NCBI GenBank assembly: GCA_000493965.1
Contig: AWNV01000053.1
Location: forward strand, 1 to 20,231
Direction: 5' to 3'
DNA: 20,231 nt
Source of the DNA: Candidatus Aminicenans sakinawicola JGI OTU-1
Lineage (GTDB): Bacteria > Acidobacteriota > Aminicenantia > Aminicenantales > Aminicenantaceae
Shown: one piece after another, positions 1 through 7,370 of the stretch
Layout: every line of letters begins with the position of its first letter
Position numbering within the stretch: the stretch's first letter is position 1
Program-made: the position numbers and the translations under genes
Notes under the pieces: model-generated
Databases searched by the model: none
Told to the model about the DNA's origin: nothing
What the model saw: only the letters and a program-made list of their open reading frames with translations

Positions 1-524
1 TCTACCCAGTCTTTTTTCTGGGTAAATAACATTAAATCTCCGTTGACTCTCCCTAACTCCATTAAATGCTGATTCGATGCCGGGATAAAGGCTTTGCCAG
101 GCCTGCGCTTCTTCTCTTCCTCCTCATCATGGAATGCTTCTAAATAACGAAATACTGCCGTAGGGGAGGGAACAAAACGGAGCTTCTCCTTACGCCACCG
201 CCTCTCCATCTCCCTTCGTTCCTTCCTGCTTAAATCATGAAGCTCAACTCTCCTCAATACCCGACAAAATCCTTCATCTGCTTCCAAAACGCTCAAATCC
301 TCTACACAGTCTCCCCCTGCAAGATTCAATAATATCAGTGACATTATCACTTGTGAGTCTGTCCAGCCCTGAGAATCTTGTCTTATCTGTATGTGTTTTC
401 TCATAGACTCATATAGACCTGTCACATAAGCTAAGTCCGCATACAACGGTAAACCCCCAAGAGATGTTATCCCCCTATCTCTTTTGCTTTCTTCATACTT
501 GAATGGAAGTGTTTTTTGTGACAT
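1..524 (-). CDS. IS1380-family transposase, N-terminal part (runs off left edge)
   Basis: This gene would cut and paste an IS1380-type insertion sequence. An uninterrupted reading frame starts at an ATG at 524-522 and stays open for 174 codons to the window edge, so the C-terminal DDE catalytic core lies outside. The visible N-terminus (MSQKTLPFKYEES...) contains LNLAGGDCVEDLSVLEADE and GFCRVLRRVE, a leucine-rich stretch I recognise as typical of IS1380 transposases, followed by a basic KERREMERRWRKEK segment and PSPTAVFRYLEAFHDEEE. No frameshift is visible, so the copy could be active. The family assignment comes from recalled motif similarity. The terminal inverted repeat cannot be fixed without the other end of the element; a CCCTAATCCACC-like end (minus strand, near 650) is only a candidate. 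Confidence 0.8.
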   Translation of the reverse strand, partial: MSQKTLPFKYEESKRDRGITSLGGLPLYADLAYVTGLYESMRKHIQIRQDSQGWTDSQVIMSLILLNLAGGDCVEDLSVLEADEGFCRVLRRVELHDLSRKERREMERRWRKEKLRFVPSPTAVFRYLEAFHDEEEEKKRRPGKAFIPASNQHLMELGRVNGDLMLFTQKKDWV

Positions 525-556
525 AATTTTTTTGCCTCGCTGTTTTCTCGTTGTTT

Positions 557-584
557 CTTTCACCCAGCAGGTGAAAGGTTTTTT
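557..584 (+). terminator. Hairpin plus T-run upstream of the IS1380 transposase
   Basis: CTTTCACC (557-564) and GGTGAAAG (570-577) form a perfect 8-bp stem with a 5-base loop, followed on the plus strand by GTTTTTTC (six T at 579-584). It has the shape of a plus-strand intrinsic terminator and lies between the transposase ATG and the presumed outer end of the element. On the minus strand the same hairpin would lie in the transposase leader, where it could limit expression from outside promoters. The structure is seen directly; its function is inferred. Confidence 0.4.
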
Positions 585-693
585 CAGAAATCCATTCTAA
601 CATATGGGTACAGCGAGGTCTTTCTATTTTTTGATGGTGGATTAGGGTCGTTCAGTACGTTAGTGACACATTGCATCTAAGACTGACAGAAAG

Positions 694-716
694 AATAGAA
701 CCGTCCCCCTTTTTAT
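694..716 (-). repeat. Fragment of a dispersed 'GGGGGACGGTTCTATT' short repeat
   Basis: The plus strand reads AATAGAACCGTCCCCC then TTTTTAT; the minus strand is therefore AAAAAGGGGGACGGTTCTATT. From memory, very similar AAAAGGGGACGGTTCTATT strings recur near transposases of the REP-associated (Y1/IS200-like) type in many environmental genomes. Only one copy is present here, so repeat status rests on recall and not on the window. It lies in the 246-base gap between the IS1380 transposase and the aminotransferase, where I see no gene. Confidence 0.3.
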
Positions 717-770
717 GCTTGGATTCTGTGCTGTGCTTGCCGTGATATCTGCCCTTCGGCATTATCCAGG

Positions 771-1997
771 CTAATTGGATTTGAGCTTATCAGCCTGATA
801 TTTCTTTATCCCTGAGCTTAACCTCCTGACTCCTTCGACGATCTGTTCCTTTGTGGGGTAGGAAAAATTTATTCTCATAGAGTTGTGTCTGAGGTAGTTC
901 TTTGGGTAAAAAATCTCTCCTGGAACGAAAGCTACTTTTTCCTCGACTGCCTTGTAGAAGAAATCCATTGTATTTATCTCTTCAGGGAGAGTTACCCATA
1001 GAAACAGTCCTCCTTCGGGTTTTGTCCACACTACGTCCATATCCTCAGGGAAATTTTCTTCCATTGCGGCCAGGAAAAAATTCAGTTTTTCTCTGTAGAA
1101 GGAAACGGCTTTCTTGAAATGGGCATCCGTATCATATTCCCGCAGAAAGGCGGTGCATATGTCCTGATTCAATTTCGGGGTGTTTAGTATGTTTGCCCCT
1201 TTTATGAATGAGAACTTAGTTATGACTTCAGGGGGGCCTATGTTGAATCCTACTCTCAGGCCAGGACACAGGATTTTTGAAAAAGTATAAAGGCCGATTA
1301 CGTTTCCCTGGTTTTTGTCCAGTGAATAAATGGAGGGAATATTTTCGCCTTTGTACCTTAATTCCCTGTAGGGGCTGTCTTCAACTATTGGAATATGGAA
1401 TTTTTTGCTTAATGAGAGAAGATCGAGCCTTTTCTCAAGACTCATCGTGATTCCCGAAGGGTTCTGGAAATCAGGGACTACATATATGAATTTGGGCATT
1501 TTCCCATGATTTATGGAATTCTCAATGTCATTCTCCAGGCCTTCCGCATCGGTGCCGTCTTCTTTCAGGTCTCTTGATATATACTGAACATCTTCCATCT
1601 CGAAGGCTGCTAAGGCACCCCCAAAAGTAGGCAGGTCTGTGACAACTGTATCCTGGGGTTCGAGGAACAGCCTTCCAACAAGGTCTAGTCCGTGCTGTCC
1701 TGATGTTGTGATCATTATATTTTCAGGCTCGATGAAAATATTATCTTTCTTGAGATATTCTATTACTGCCTGCATTAAATCATTCTCACCGGGAATTGGA
1801 GAATATTGAAGCACACTTTGTGGGTTTTCTTTTAACGCTTTTCCTGCAGCATTTTGAATGAGTTTTAGCGGGAAAACGTCGCTGCTGGGTAATCCGCCGG
1901 CAAAGGAGATTATCTCAGGGTCAGTAAGGAAGGCCAGCATTTTTCCGATGGAATATCCCTCGAAATCTTTCATAATTTTGGCAAATAGTGATTTCAT
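771..1997 (-). CDS. PLP-dependent aminotransferase, fold type I (2-aminoadipate/MocR-type lineage)
   Basis: The predicted cytoplasmic enzyme transfers an amino group between an amino acid and a 2-oxo acid with pyridoxal phosphate; the substrate cannot be read from the sequence. Numbered from the ATG at 1997 (408 aa), EDSPY supplies the cofactor-binding Asp207 and Tyr210, and YTFSKILCPGLRVGF carries the Schiff-base lysine Lys241 and a phosphate-binding Arg. ISFAGGLPSSDVFP near residue 35 and TTSGQHGLDLV near 98 are typical of the LysN/MocR-like aminotransferases, here without a GntR DNA-binding domain. A GTG at 2009 would start directly after the cupin stop codon, but GTGAGGA sits 5 bases before the ATG at 1997 and looks like its Shine-Dalgarno, so I prefer the ATG. 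The gene is tightly coupled to the upstream cupin. Confidence 0.85.
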   Translation of the reverse strand: MKSLFAKIMKDFEGYSIGKMLAFLTDPEIISFAGGLPSSDVFPLKLIQNAAGKALKENPQSVLQYSPIPGENDLMQAVIEYLKKDNIFIEPENIMITTSGQHGLDLVGRLFLEPQDTVVTDLPTFGGALAAFEMEDVQYISRDLKEDGTDAEGLENDIENSINHGKMPKFIYVVPDFQNPSGITMSLEKRLDLLSLSKKFHIPIVEDSPYRELRYKGENIPSIYSLDKNQGNVIGLYTFSKILCPGLRVGFNIGPPEVITKFSFIKGANILNTPKLNQDICTAFLREYDTDAHFKKAVSFYREKLNFFLAAMEENFPEDMDVVWTKPEGGLFLWVTLPEEINTMDFFYKAVEEKVAFVPGEIFYPKNYLRHNSMRINFSYPTKEQIVEGVRRLSSGIKKYQADKLKSN

Positions 1998-2009
1998 GAT
2001 TGTCCTCAC

Positions 2010-2369
2010 TTATTGTTTTATTTTATAGCGTTCAGGGTCGTCAAACACATCGATGACATTTACTCTTGTTAGAAATGTGGCAGAATGGACAACTCCTTCT
2101 GGGATATAGTACCAGTCGCCCTTTCGGTAAACTCTGGATTCTTTCCCTATTGTCAATCTCATTTCTCCCTCCACCACTATACCCCATTGGGCACAGTGGG
2201 AGTGAGGAGGCATGTCACCGATGGGCTCTATATCGAAAAACACAACCTGTTTATCCTCACTTTTAATGAGCCATCCCTGTATTCCTTTTAGCGAGATGTC
2301 GATTTCAGGAAGTTCTCTTAACATCTCTGGGAAGGGAGTTCCATCCCATTCCTTTTTAAAATTTTTCAT
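2010..2369 (-). CDS. Single-domain cupin protein
   Basis: This is a 119-residue all-beta cupin, a small metal-binding barrel that may be an enzyme or a ligand sensor. Motif 1 gives His56 and His58 (PPHSHCAQWG), but the usual glutamate of that motif is replaced by the AQW stretch, so the metal site may have three ligands or an altered fourth one. Motif 2, GDWYYIPEGVVH, supplies His95. The start is supported by AAGGAAGG about 7 bases upstream. The stop codon is immediately followed by the Shine-Dalgarno of the aminotransferase gene, so the two are almost certainly co-translated. Stand-alone cupins beside an aminotransferase often act on a shared small metabolite, but the substrate is unknown here. 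Confidence 0.8.
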   Translation of the reverse strand: MKNFKKEWDGTPFPEMLRELPEIDISLKGIQGWLIKSEDKQVVFFDIEPIGDMPPHSHCAQWGIVVEGEMRLTIGKESRVYRKGDWYYIPEGVVHSATFLTRVNVIDVFDDPERYKIKQ

Positions 2370-2409
2370 GTGAACCTTCCTTAGGCCTTTATATAAGCCT
2401 TTATCATAC

Positions 2410-2487
2410 AGCTGTTCATGCGGTTAAAAGAGCCACTTTATTCTTGATATTCAGATTCATCGAATATCCTCACGTATATGAACAGCT
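2410..2487. repeat. Nested inverted repeats between the 410-aa gene and the cupin gene
   Basis: AGCTGTTCAT (2410-2419) is the exact reverse complement of ATGAACAGCT (2478-2487). Inside this pair GATATTC (2446-2452) pairs with GAATATC (2462-2468) across 9 bases. The outer arm touches the stop codon of the upstream gene. As RNA this could fold into a long stem with an internal hairpin, acting as a processing or attenuation site before the cupin gene. There is no T-run to make it a classical terminator. Confidence 0.4.
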
Positions 2488-3719
2488 TATTTTCTGTAGG
2501 CGATCTTCGCATATAAGACTTTATGCCCTCTTTTCATTATTTCTTTGGCATCTTTATCGCATCTTATACACTTGTGATATATAACGTTGCCAATCAGATC
2601 CGCCTTTTCGTTTCTTTCCTCATCCGGGAGAAAATAGGCTTCCATTGTGTCATAGGGCCGTGATTCTCCATCGCTTTCATATTTAATTGTTAAATTTCTT
2701 CCGGCATCGAGCACTTTAAATGCGCTGTCTGTCCAGTTGAAATTAGCCATTCCCAAATCAGGATTTATCCTGATATGAGCGGCGAGCGAAATATTCAAGC
2801 CTGAGGCTTCAACTTCTTCAGAACACTGGATGAAGGTTTCGGGTGTTGCTGCATTCCCTATGTTGATCTCATAGATGGGAGTTGTGCCGTCATCGCGCAG
2901 ATATTCTTTAAAGATATTCAGAAGCATCCTGAACTGAATAGCATTTTGGGTGGAAAGAAGCATAGATATTTTAAAAGTAAGGTTTGGAATTTCCCTTGCG
3001 TAGTAACAGGCAGCAACGATTGTTGACCAGCTCGGATTAAGGAAAAAATTAGCTCCTGTTGTAATGGCGGCTCTTGTCACACCGTCTAGATAGACAAGAT
3101 GGTTGTTGTTGCCAACTTCTATACCTCCGAAATTGCCAAACGCTGTACCCATATTCTTCAGAATTATCTGGCTCAATCCATTTCCCAGGTCAGTTCTTTC
3201 GAAATTTTTTCCGGTTGCTTTCTCTACTCTTGCAAACCGTTCTTCTGGAAGAGGAGTACCCAAAAGGTTTGTAGAGCAGAACTTACTGGCACCGAGAATG
3301 TTTTCGGCCATTGCAAGAGTTGTAAGGAGGTCTCCGCTGTAGATGTAGTACTCAGTCAAGCCAACAACTGAAATCATCTCTGTTGGGAAAAGCAGACCCC
3401 CGCTTTCTGCTATTCTTTTGATACAGTCGAATGTGGGCCTGGCTCCCTGGAAACCAGACACCTGGGTTGTGCATATTCCTTTCTTTGTGAAATTGATTCC
3501 GTTTTCCTCTATGAAATCTTCAACCTTGGCAAAGTTATCTATATATTTTTCGGCTTTCTCCAGAATCTCTCCGAAGCCTTTTTCAGAAGCGGTTCTTTTT
3601 CTGGTTTCGTAATCCCGCATAGACTCTATCTGTTTAGAGATTTCTTTTGCTCCTCCGTACGAGTCTAGCAGGGTATCCATGGCTTTGAGGTCCCTGTTGG
3701 ATAAAAGTTTAAAGTGCAT
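2487..3719 (-). CDS. Conserved-looking protein of unknown function, 410 aa
   Basis: I do not recognise this protein. It is a soluble, well-composed 410-residue sequence with no signal peptide or membrane segment. The N-terminal ~85 residues look helical and charged. The middle has glycine-rich turns (VSGFQGARPTFDCIKRI, near residue 90; NMGTAFGNFGGIEVGNNNH, near 190-205) and a stretch INIGNAATPETF near 290 followed by LAAHIRINPDLGMANFNW, suggestive of an alpha/beta (possibly TIM-barrel) enzyme. The C-terminus has a CIRC pair (HKCIRCDKDAKEIM) that could bind metal or form a disulfide. The start is backed by GGAGGG 7 bases upstream. A TATAAT string on the minus strand at 3747-3742 is a possible -10 box but has no good -35. 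The cupin and aminotransferase follow on the same strand after 117 bases, so a shared pathway is possible. Confidence 0.7.
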   Translation of the reverse strand: MHFKLLSNRDLKAMDTLLDSYGGAKEISKQIESMRDYETRKRTASEKGFGEILEKAEKYIDNFAKVEDFIEENGINFTKKGICTTQVSGFQGARPTFDCIKRIAESGGLLFPTEMISVVGLTEYYIYSGDLLTTLAMAENILGASKFCSTNLLGTPLPEERFARVEKATGKNFERTDLGNGLSQIILKNMGTAFGNFGGIEVGNNNHLVYLDGVTRAAITTGANFFLNPSWSTIVAACYYAREIPNLTFKISMLLSTQNAIQFRMLLNIFKEYLRDDGTTPIYEINIGNAATPETFIQCSEEVEASGLNISLAAHIRINPDLGMANFNWTDSAFKVLDAGRNLTIKYESDGESRPYDTMEAYFLPDEERNEKADLIGNVIYHKCIRCDKDAKEIMKRGHKVLYAKIAYRK

Positions 3720-3880
3720 AATTTCCCTCCATTAATAATTTATTATATGGAAAATTTTTCTCTTCTTTATGCTTGTGAAAGGATTTATCCGGTTCCTCAT
3801 GTCGAGCAATCAATTATATTTAAAAAAAACTTTGGATGCAAGCTGTTGAACGAGTTGCTGAGGAGAGGTGCGATATCCTG

Positions 3881-6800
3881 TCAAAATTTTTCTTTGCTCA
3901 ATGCCATGGGGAAGCCGTCTTTTTTAGAGAAGGGACGAAGCCTAAGGCTGTAAGAATATTCTTTATTTGCAGGGAGGGTATATTCTGAGTGTGGACGGGC
4001 CCGTTTACTCCAGCTTGTATCTCCTCCTACTCCCATCTGTTTGTAGTCAAGGTTAAAAGTTACCCAGTCCCGTTTGACCAGGTCTGCTGCATGCTTCTGT
4101 TCCTTTTCTGGCCCGTTTGCAAAATCATCTATTGAGAAATGATTTGCACTGACGTTTAAGAGAGGCATTCCTGCAGCCAGCAGGCCAATGCCGTTGTCAT
4201 TAGTCAGAGCAGCCCAGCGGACATCTGTTTTATTGCCGTTTTCTTGAGGTCTGATGTAGGGGTGATATTGTTCCATGACTGTTCCGCTGTAAACACCGAC
4301 TGAAGCCCCGTTCTTTCTGTCCCAGTAACTCTCATGCGGTCCGCGTCCATACCATGTAATTTTGTCAAATTCCACTGGGAGAGTCATCTGCATGCCGAAG
4401 CGCGGCAAATCAGGAAGATTATTGCTGCCGGGTATGAGCCTGGTTTTAATTATGATGTCTCCGCTGCCGAATATTCTATAGGTTGTGTAATATTTCGTGT
4501 TCCCTGCAAAAAGTTTCGAAAGAATGTAGACTTGAATTTCACTGGAGGTAATCCTCTTTACAGAAACATTCTCGATTTTTCTTTTTGCCCCGGCATCCCG
4601 CCAGACCGAACATCTTGTGGGCATATCACAGCCGAAGTCATTATCGGTGGGTGCACGCCAGAAATTTGGCACAGGGCCGCTTTTTATAATCTCGGTTCCC
4701 TCATAAATCAATGACCCGATGGTTCCTTTTCTTGTGTCAAACGAAAGATGAAAATTTTCTCCTTTGATATCGATGCACTTCTCATTGAATAAAAGTTCCA
4801 ATTCAGGCAGGTTTTCTTTATTTACGCGTTCAGCCGGTTTGTATAAAGGTAATTTAAACTGTTCCCAGGCAGCTTCATAGCCTCTTGGAATAAGAGGGGT
4901 CGCTTCCATTAAAGCAAAGCTCAGTTTTAGAAAATACTCGACACCTGGCAGGGGTTGAATCTCAGGAATCGGAATAGTAATGACCTTTGAATGATGCGGG
5001 GCGATATCGAGGTTTTCAATTTCCCCTTCAGCAATTTTTTTGTCATCGGCCGATACTGTCCAGGTCGCATGAATTGTATTTAGATAGATGAAATCATACT
5101 TGTTAAAAATTTCGATCTTTCCTGCCTTTAGATCGACCGGTTTTGCTGATATATATTGATAGACTTTTTTTACTTCCCATATATGAGGATGAAGTTTCCT
5201 GTCAGGGAATATCAGGCCGTTTATGCAGAAGTTTTTATCGCTTGGAGTGTTTTCAGGCCCGTAATCTCCGCCGTAGGCCCAGAATTCTTCTCCTTTCTCA
5301 TTTTTTTTGAGCAGTCCCTGGTCGACCCAGTCCCAAATAAAGCCGCCCTGAAGCTGTTCGTATTTTTCGATAACATCCCAGTAATCCTGAAGGTTTCCCA
5401 CGCTGTTCCCCATGGCATGGGCATACTCGCACATGATACACGGCCGGCTTTGTTTTTTGCCTGCATAATCTTTCAGATGATGGATCTGGTGGTACATAGG
5501 GCAGAAAATATCAGTATGAGATTTCAGCCCGGCCTGTTCATATTGGACGGGCCTGGAGGTATCTCGTTTTTTAATCCACGCATACGTGGCTTCAAAGTTT
5601 ATGCCGTCGCCTGCTTCATTTCCAAGAGACCATATGATTACAGATGGATGATTTTTATCCCGTTCGACCATGCGCACAGTACGGTCCAGATGGGCTGCTT
5701 TCCAATCCGGATTATTGCCCAGTGTTTTATCCGGCTCATATCCCATGCCGTGAGACTCGATGTTTGCCTCGTCAATGACATAAAGTCCGTATTGATCACA
5801 TAGATCATACCATTTTGGATTGTTTGGATAATGGCTTGTGCGAACTGCGTTTATGTTGAACCTTTTCATCAGCCTGAGGTCTTTCAGCATCAATTCTTCT
5901 GTGACATAGCGTCCTGTTACAGGGTCATGTTCATGCCGGTTTACTCCTTTAATTAGAATTGGAACTCCATTGACCAGAAGTTTGCCTCCTCTAATTTCTA
6001 TATTTCTGAATCCGACCTTGCTTGAAACAACCTCGGTTGTCTTTCCGGAATTGTCCGAAAGTGAGAGAATGAGTGAATAAAGGTTTGGTGTTTCAGCAGT
6101 CCAATTTGCCGGTTGTTTTACAGGCTGCTCAAGCGTAACAACTTTTTCATGGAGATTATTGAGTTTGATTTCTTTCGTGACCGGAGTGTCGAGTGCTGAT
6201 TGGCTGTTTTTGTCAAGAAGGTCCATTGTGATATAGAATGAGCCTTTTGTTTTTAATGAGTAATTTTTAATATTGACTTCAACTTTCAGGTTCCCATCTG
6301 AATAATTATTGTCAAGTTCGGCGTGGACAAAAAAGTCGCAGATATTGACCTGAGGAGTTGAAAATAAAAAAACATCCCGCTCAATACCGCTTATTTTCCA
6401 GTAGTCTTGATCTTCGAGATAGGCTCCGTCACTCCAGCGGTAGATTTCAACTGCCAGGTTATTTTCACCTTCACTCAAAAATTTTGTGATATTAAATTCC
6501 GCAGGCGTTTTACTTCCCTGGCTGTAGCCAACTTTTTTCCCGTTCACCCAGACATACATGGCAGATTTGGTTCCTGCGAAGTGGAGGAATACCTGGCGGT
6601 TTTTCCAGGTTTCAGGGACGGTGAAGTTTCTTCGATATGACCCCACAGGGTTGTAATCATGAGGAATCTTAGGGGGGACGGCTGGAAAAAGATAATCAGC
6701 ATCTGTATAAATGGGGATGCCAAAACCCTGTAATTCCCAGTTACCCGGAACCTTAATATCGCTCCACTTGCTGACATCATAACCATCTTTAAAAAAATCG

Positions 6801-7147
6801 ACAGGACGTTCGCCAGGCCTTCTTACCCAGTTAAATTTCCATATTCCGTTCAGTGATTTGTAAAACTGTGAAAGGGAAGGATCATTTTTCAAAGCCGTAT
6901 TAATGTCAGGGTAGGGAATATATGTACAGTGTGCAGGTTCTTTATTCCGGTTGAATATCGCCGGGTTTTCCCAGTCATTGATTTTTAACTTCTCAACGCA
7001 GGGTTTAAAGCTTTCTTCTGGATTATTTTTCTGAATTGCCGCTATATTTCCATTTGCTGTAGAGAAAATTAGTATGATAAGGATTGTTTTCAAAATTACT
7101 AACGAGCAACAATGTAAATGAGATTTACTAATTTTGTTAGTATGCAA
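3881..7147 (-). CDS. lacZ: Exported beta-galactosidase, glycoside hydrolase family 2 (LacZ-like)
   Basis: This retaining glycosidase should hydrolyse beta-galactosides. In the 1088-residue translation the order is a hydrophobic signal segment (about residues 15-32, TILIILIFSTANG), the N-terminal jelly-roll domain (WVRRPGERPVDFF, VPGNWELQGFGIPIYTD), immunoglobulin-like domains, the TIM barrel and the C-terminal 'small chain' domain (WRAPTDNDFG). The acid/base is Glu511 in WSLGNEAGDG and the nucleophile Glu574 in MCEYAHAMGNS; the sugar-binding SHYPNNP motif is intact. The start is a TTG at 7147-7145, because there is no nearby in-frame ATG and AAGGAG lies 9 bases upstream. Export distinguishes it from cytoplasmic E. 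coli LacZ and suits periplasmic or surface breakdown of galactose-containing glycans. It has its own strong promoter and is separated by 161 bases from the next gene. Galactosidase is the best guess, but related GH2 enzymes can have other specificities. Confidence 0.92.
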   Translation of the reverse strand: MHTNKISKSHLHCCSLVILKTILIILIFSTANGNIAAIQKNNPEESFKPCVEKLKINDWENPAIFNRNKEPAHCTYIPYPDINTALKNDPSLSQFYKSLNGIWKFNWVRRPGERPVDFFKDGYDVSKWSDIKVPGNWELQGFGIPIYTDADYLFPAVPPKIPHDYNPVGSYRRNFTVPETWKNRQVFLHFAGTKSAMYVWVNGKKVGYSQGSKTPAEFNITKFLSEGENNLAVEIYRWSDGAYLEDQDYWKISGIERDVFLFSTPQVNICDFFVHAELDNNYSDGNLKVEVNIKNYSLKTKGSFYITMDLLDKNSQSALDTPVTKEIKLNNLHEKVVTLEQPVKQPANWTAETPNLYSLILSLSDNSGKTTEVVSSKVGFRNIEIRGGKLLVNGVPILIKGVNRHEHDPVTGRYVTEELMLKDLRLMKRFNINAVRTSHYPNNPKWYDLCDQYGLYVIDEANIESHGMGYEPDKTLGNNPDWKAAHLDRTVRMVERDKNHPSVIIWSLGNEAGDGINFEATYAWIKKRDTSRPVQYEQAGLKSHTDIFCPMYHQIHHLKDYAGKKQSRPCIMCEYAHAMGNSVGNLQDYWDVIEKYEQLQGGFIWDWVDQGLLKKNEKGEEFWAYGGDYGPENTPSDKNFCINGLIFPDRKLHPHIWEVKKVYQYISAKPVDLKAGKIEIFNKYDFIYLNTIHATWTVSADDKKIAEGEIENLDIAPHHSKVITIPIPEIQPLPGVEYFLKLSFALMEATPLIPRGYEAAWEQFKLPLYKPAERVNKENLPELELLFNEKCIDIKGENFHLSFDTRKGTIGSLIYEGTEIIKSGPVPNFWRAPTDNDFGCDMPTRCSVWRDAGAKRKIENVSVKRITSSEIQVYILSKLFAGNTKYYTTYRIFGSGDIIIKTRLIPGSNNLPDLPRFGMQMTLPVEFDKITWYGRGPHESYWDRKNGASVGVYSGTVMEQYHPYIRPQENGNKTDVRWAALTNDNGIGLLAAGMPLLNVSANHFSIDDFANGPEKEQKHAADLVKRDWVTFNLDYKQMGVGGDTSWSKRARPHSEYTLPANKEYSYSLRLRPFSKKDGFPMALSKEKF

Positions 7148-7238
7148 TTTTGCTGACTCCTTCTTGTTTTTTGTGCTTTAAGCCAGTAGATTGGCATCCC
7201 TGCATGTTGTTAGAAACTCTTATGCTGTCCTTTCTTTA

Positions 7239-7268
7239 AGAATAAACAGGGAAATGCTTTTTTATTCT
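7239..7268. promoter_or_regulatory. Inverted repeat just downstream of the lacZ start site, candidate operator
   Basis: AGAATAAA (7239-7246) and TTTATTCT (7261-7268) are an exact 8-bp inverted repeat with a 14-base spacer. It occupies about +5 to +34 of the predicted lacZ transcript, a position where a repressor would block initiation. The arms are AT-rich, so chance cannot be excluded. No regulator gene is present in the window. Confidence 0.3.
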
Positions 7269-7279
7269 GGCACTCAGAG

Positions 7280-7308
7280 TTTATAACACACAGAAAATTC
7301 GATGTCAA
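7280..7308 (-). promoter_or_regulatory. Sigma-70-type promoter of the beta-galactosidase gene
   Basis: On the minus strand TTGACA (7308-7303) is followed by exactly 17 bases and TATAAA (7285-7280). Transcription would start near 7273, leaving a leader of about 125 bases before the TTG start codon. The 223-base gap 7148-7370 separates divergent lacZ and OYE genes. I found no comparably good promoter for the OYE gene in it. Confidence 0.65.
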
Positions 7309-7370
7309 AAAGCCGCAAAATGATATTTTTATTCCTTTTTGTGGTAGAGTTTGGATAAAATATTACAGAG

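Noticed and set aside
5156..5803. A 215-codon open frame on the plus strand inside the beta-galactosidase gene
   Set aside because: It lies opposite the catalytic domain of an intact GH2 enzyme and has no independent support.
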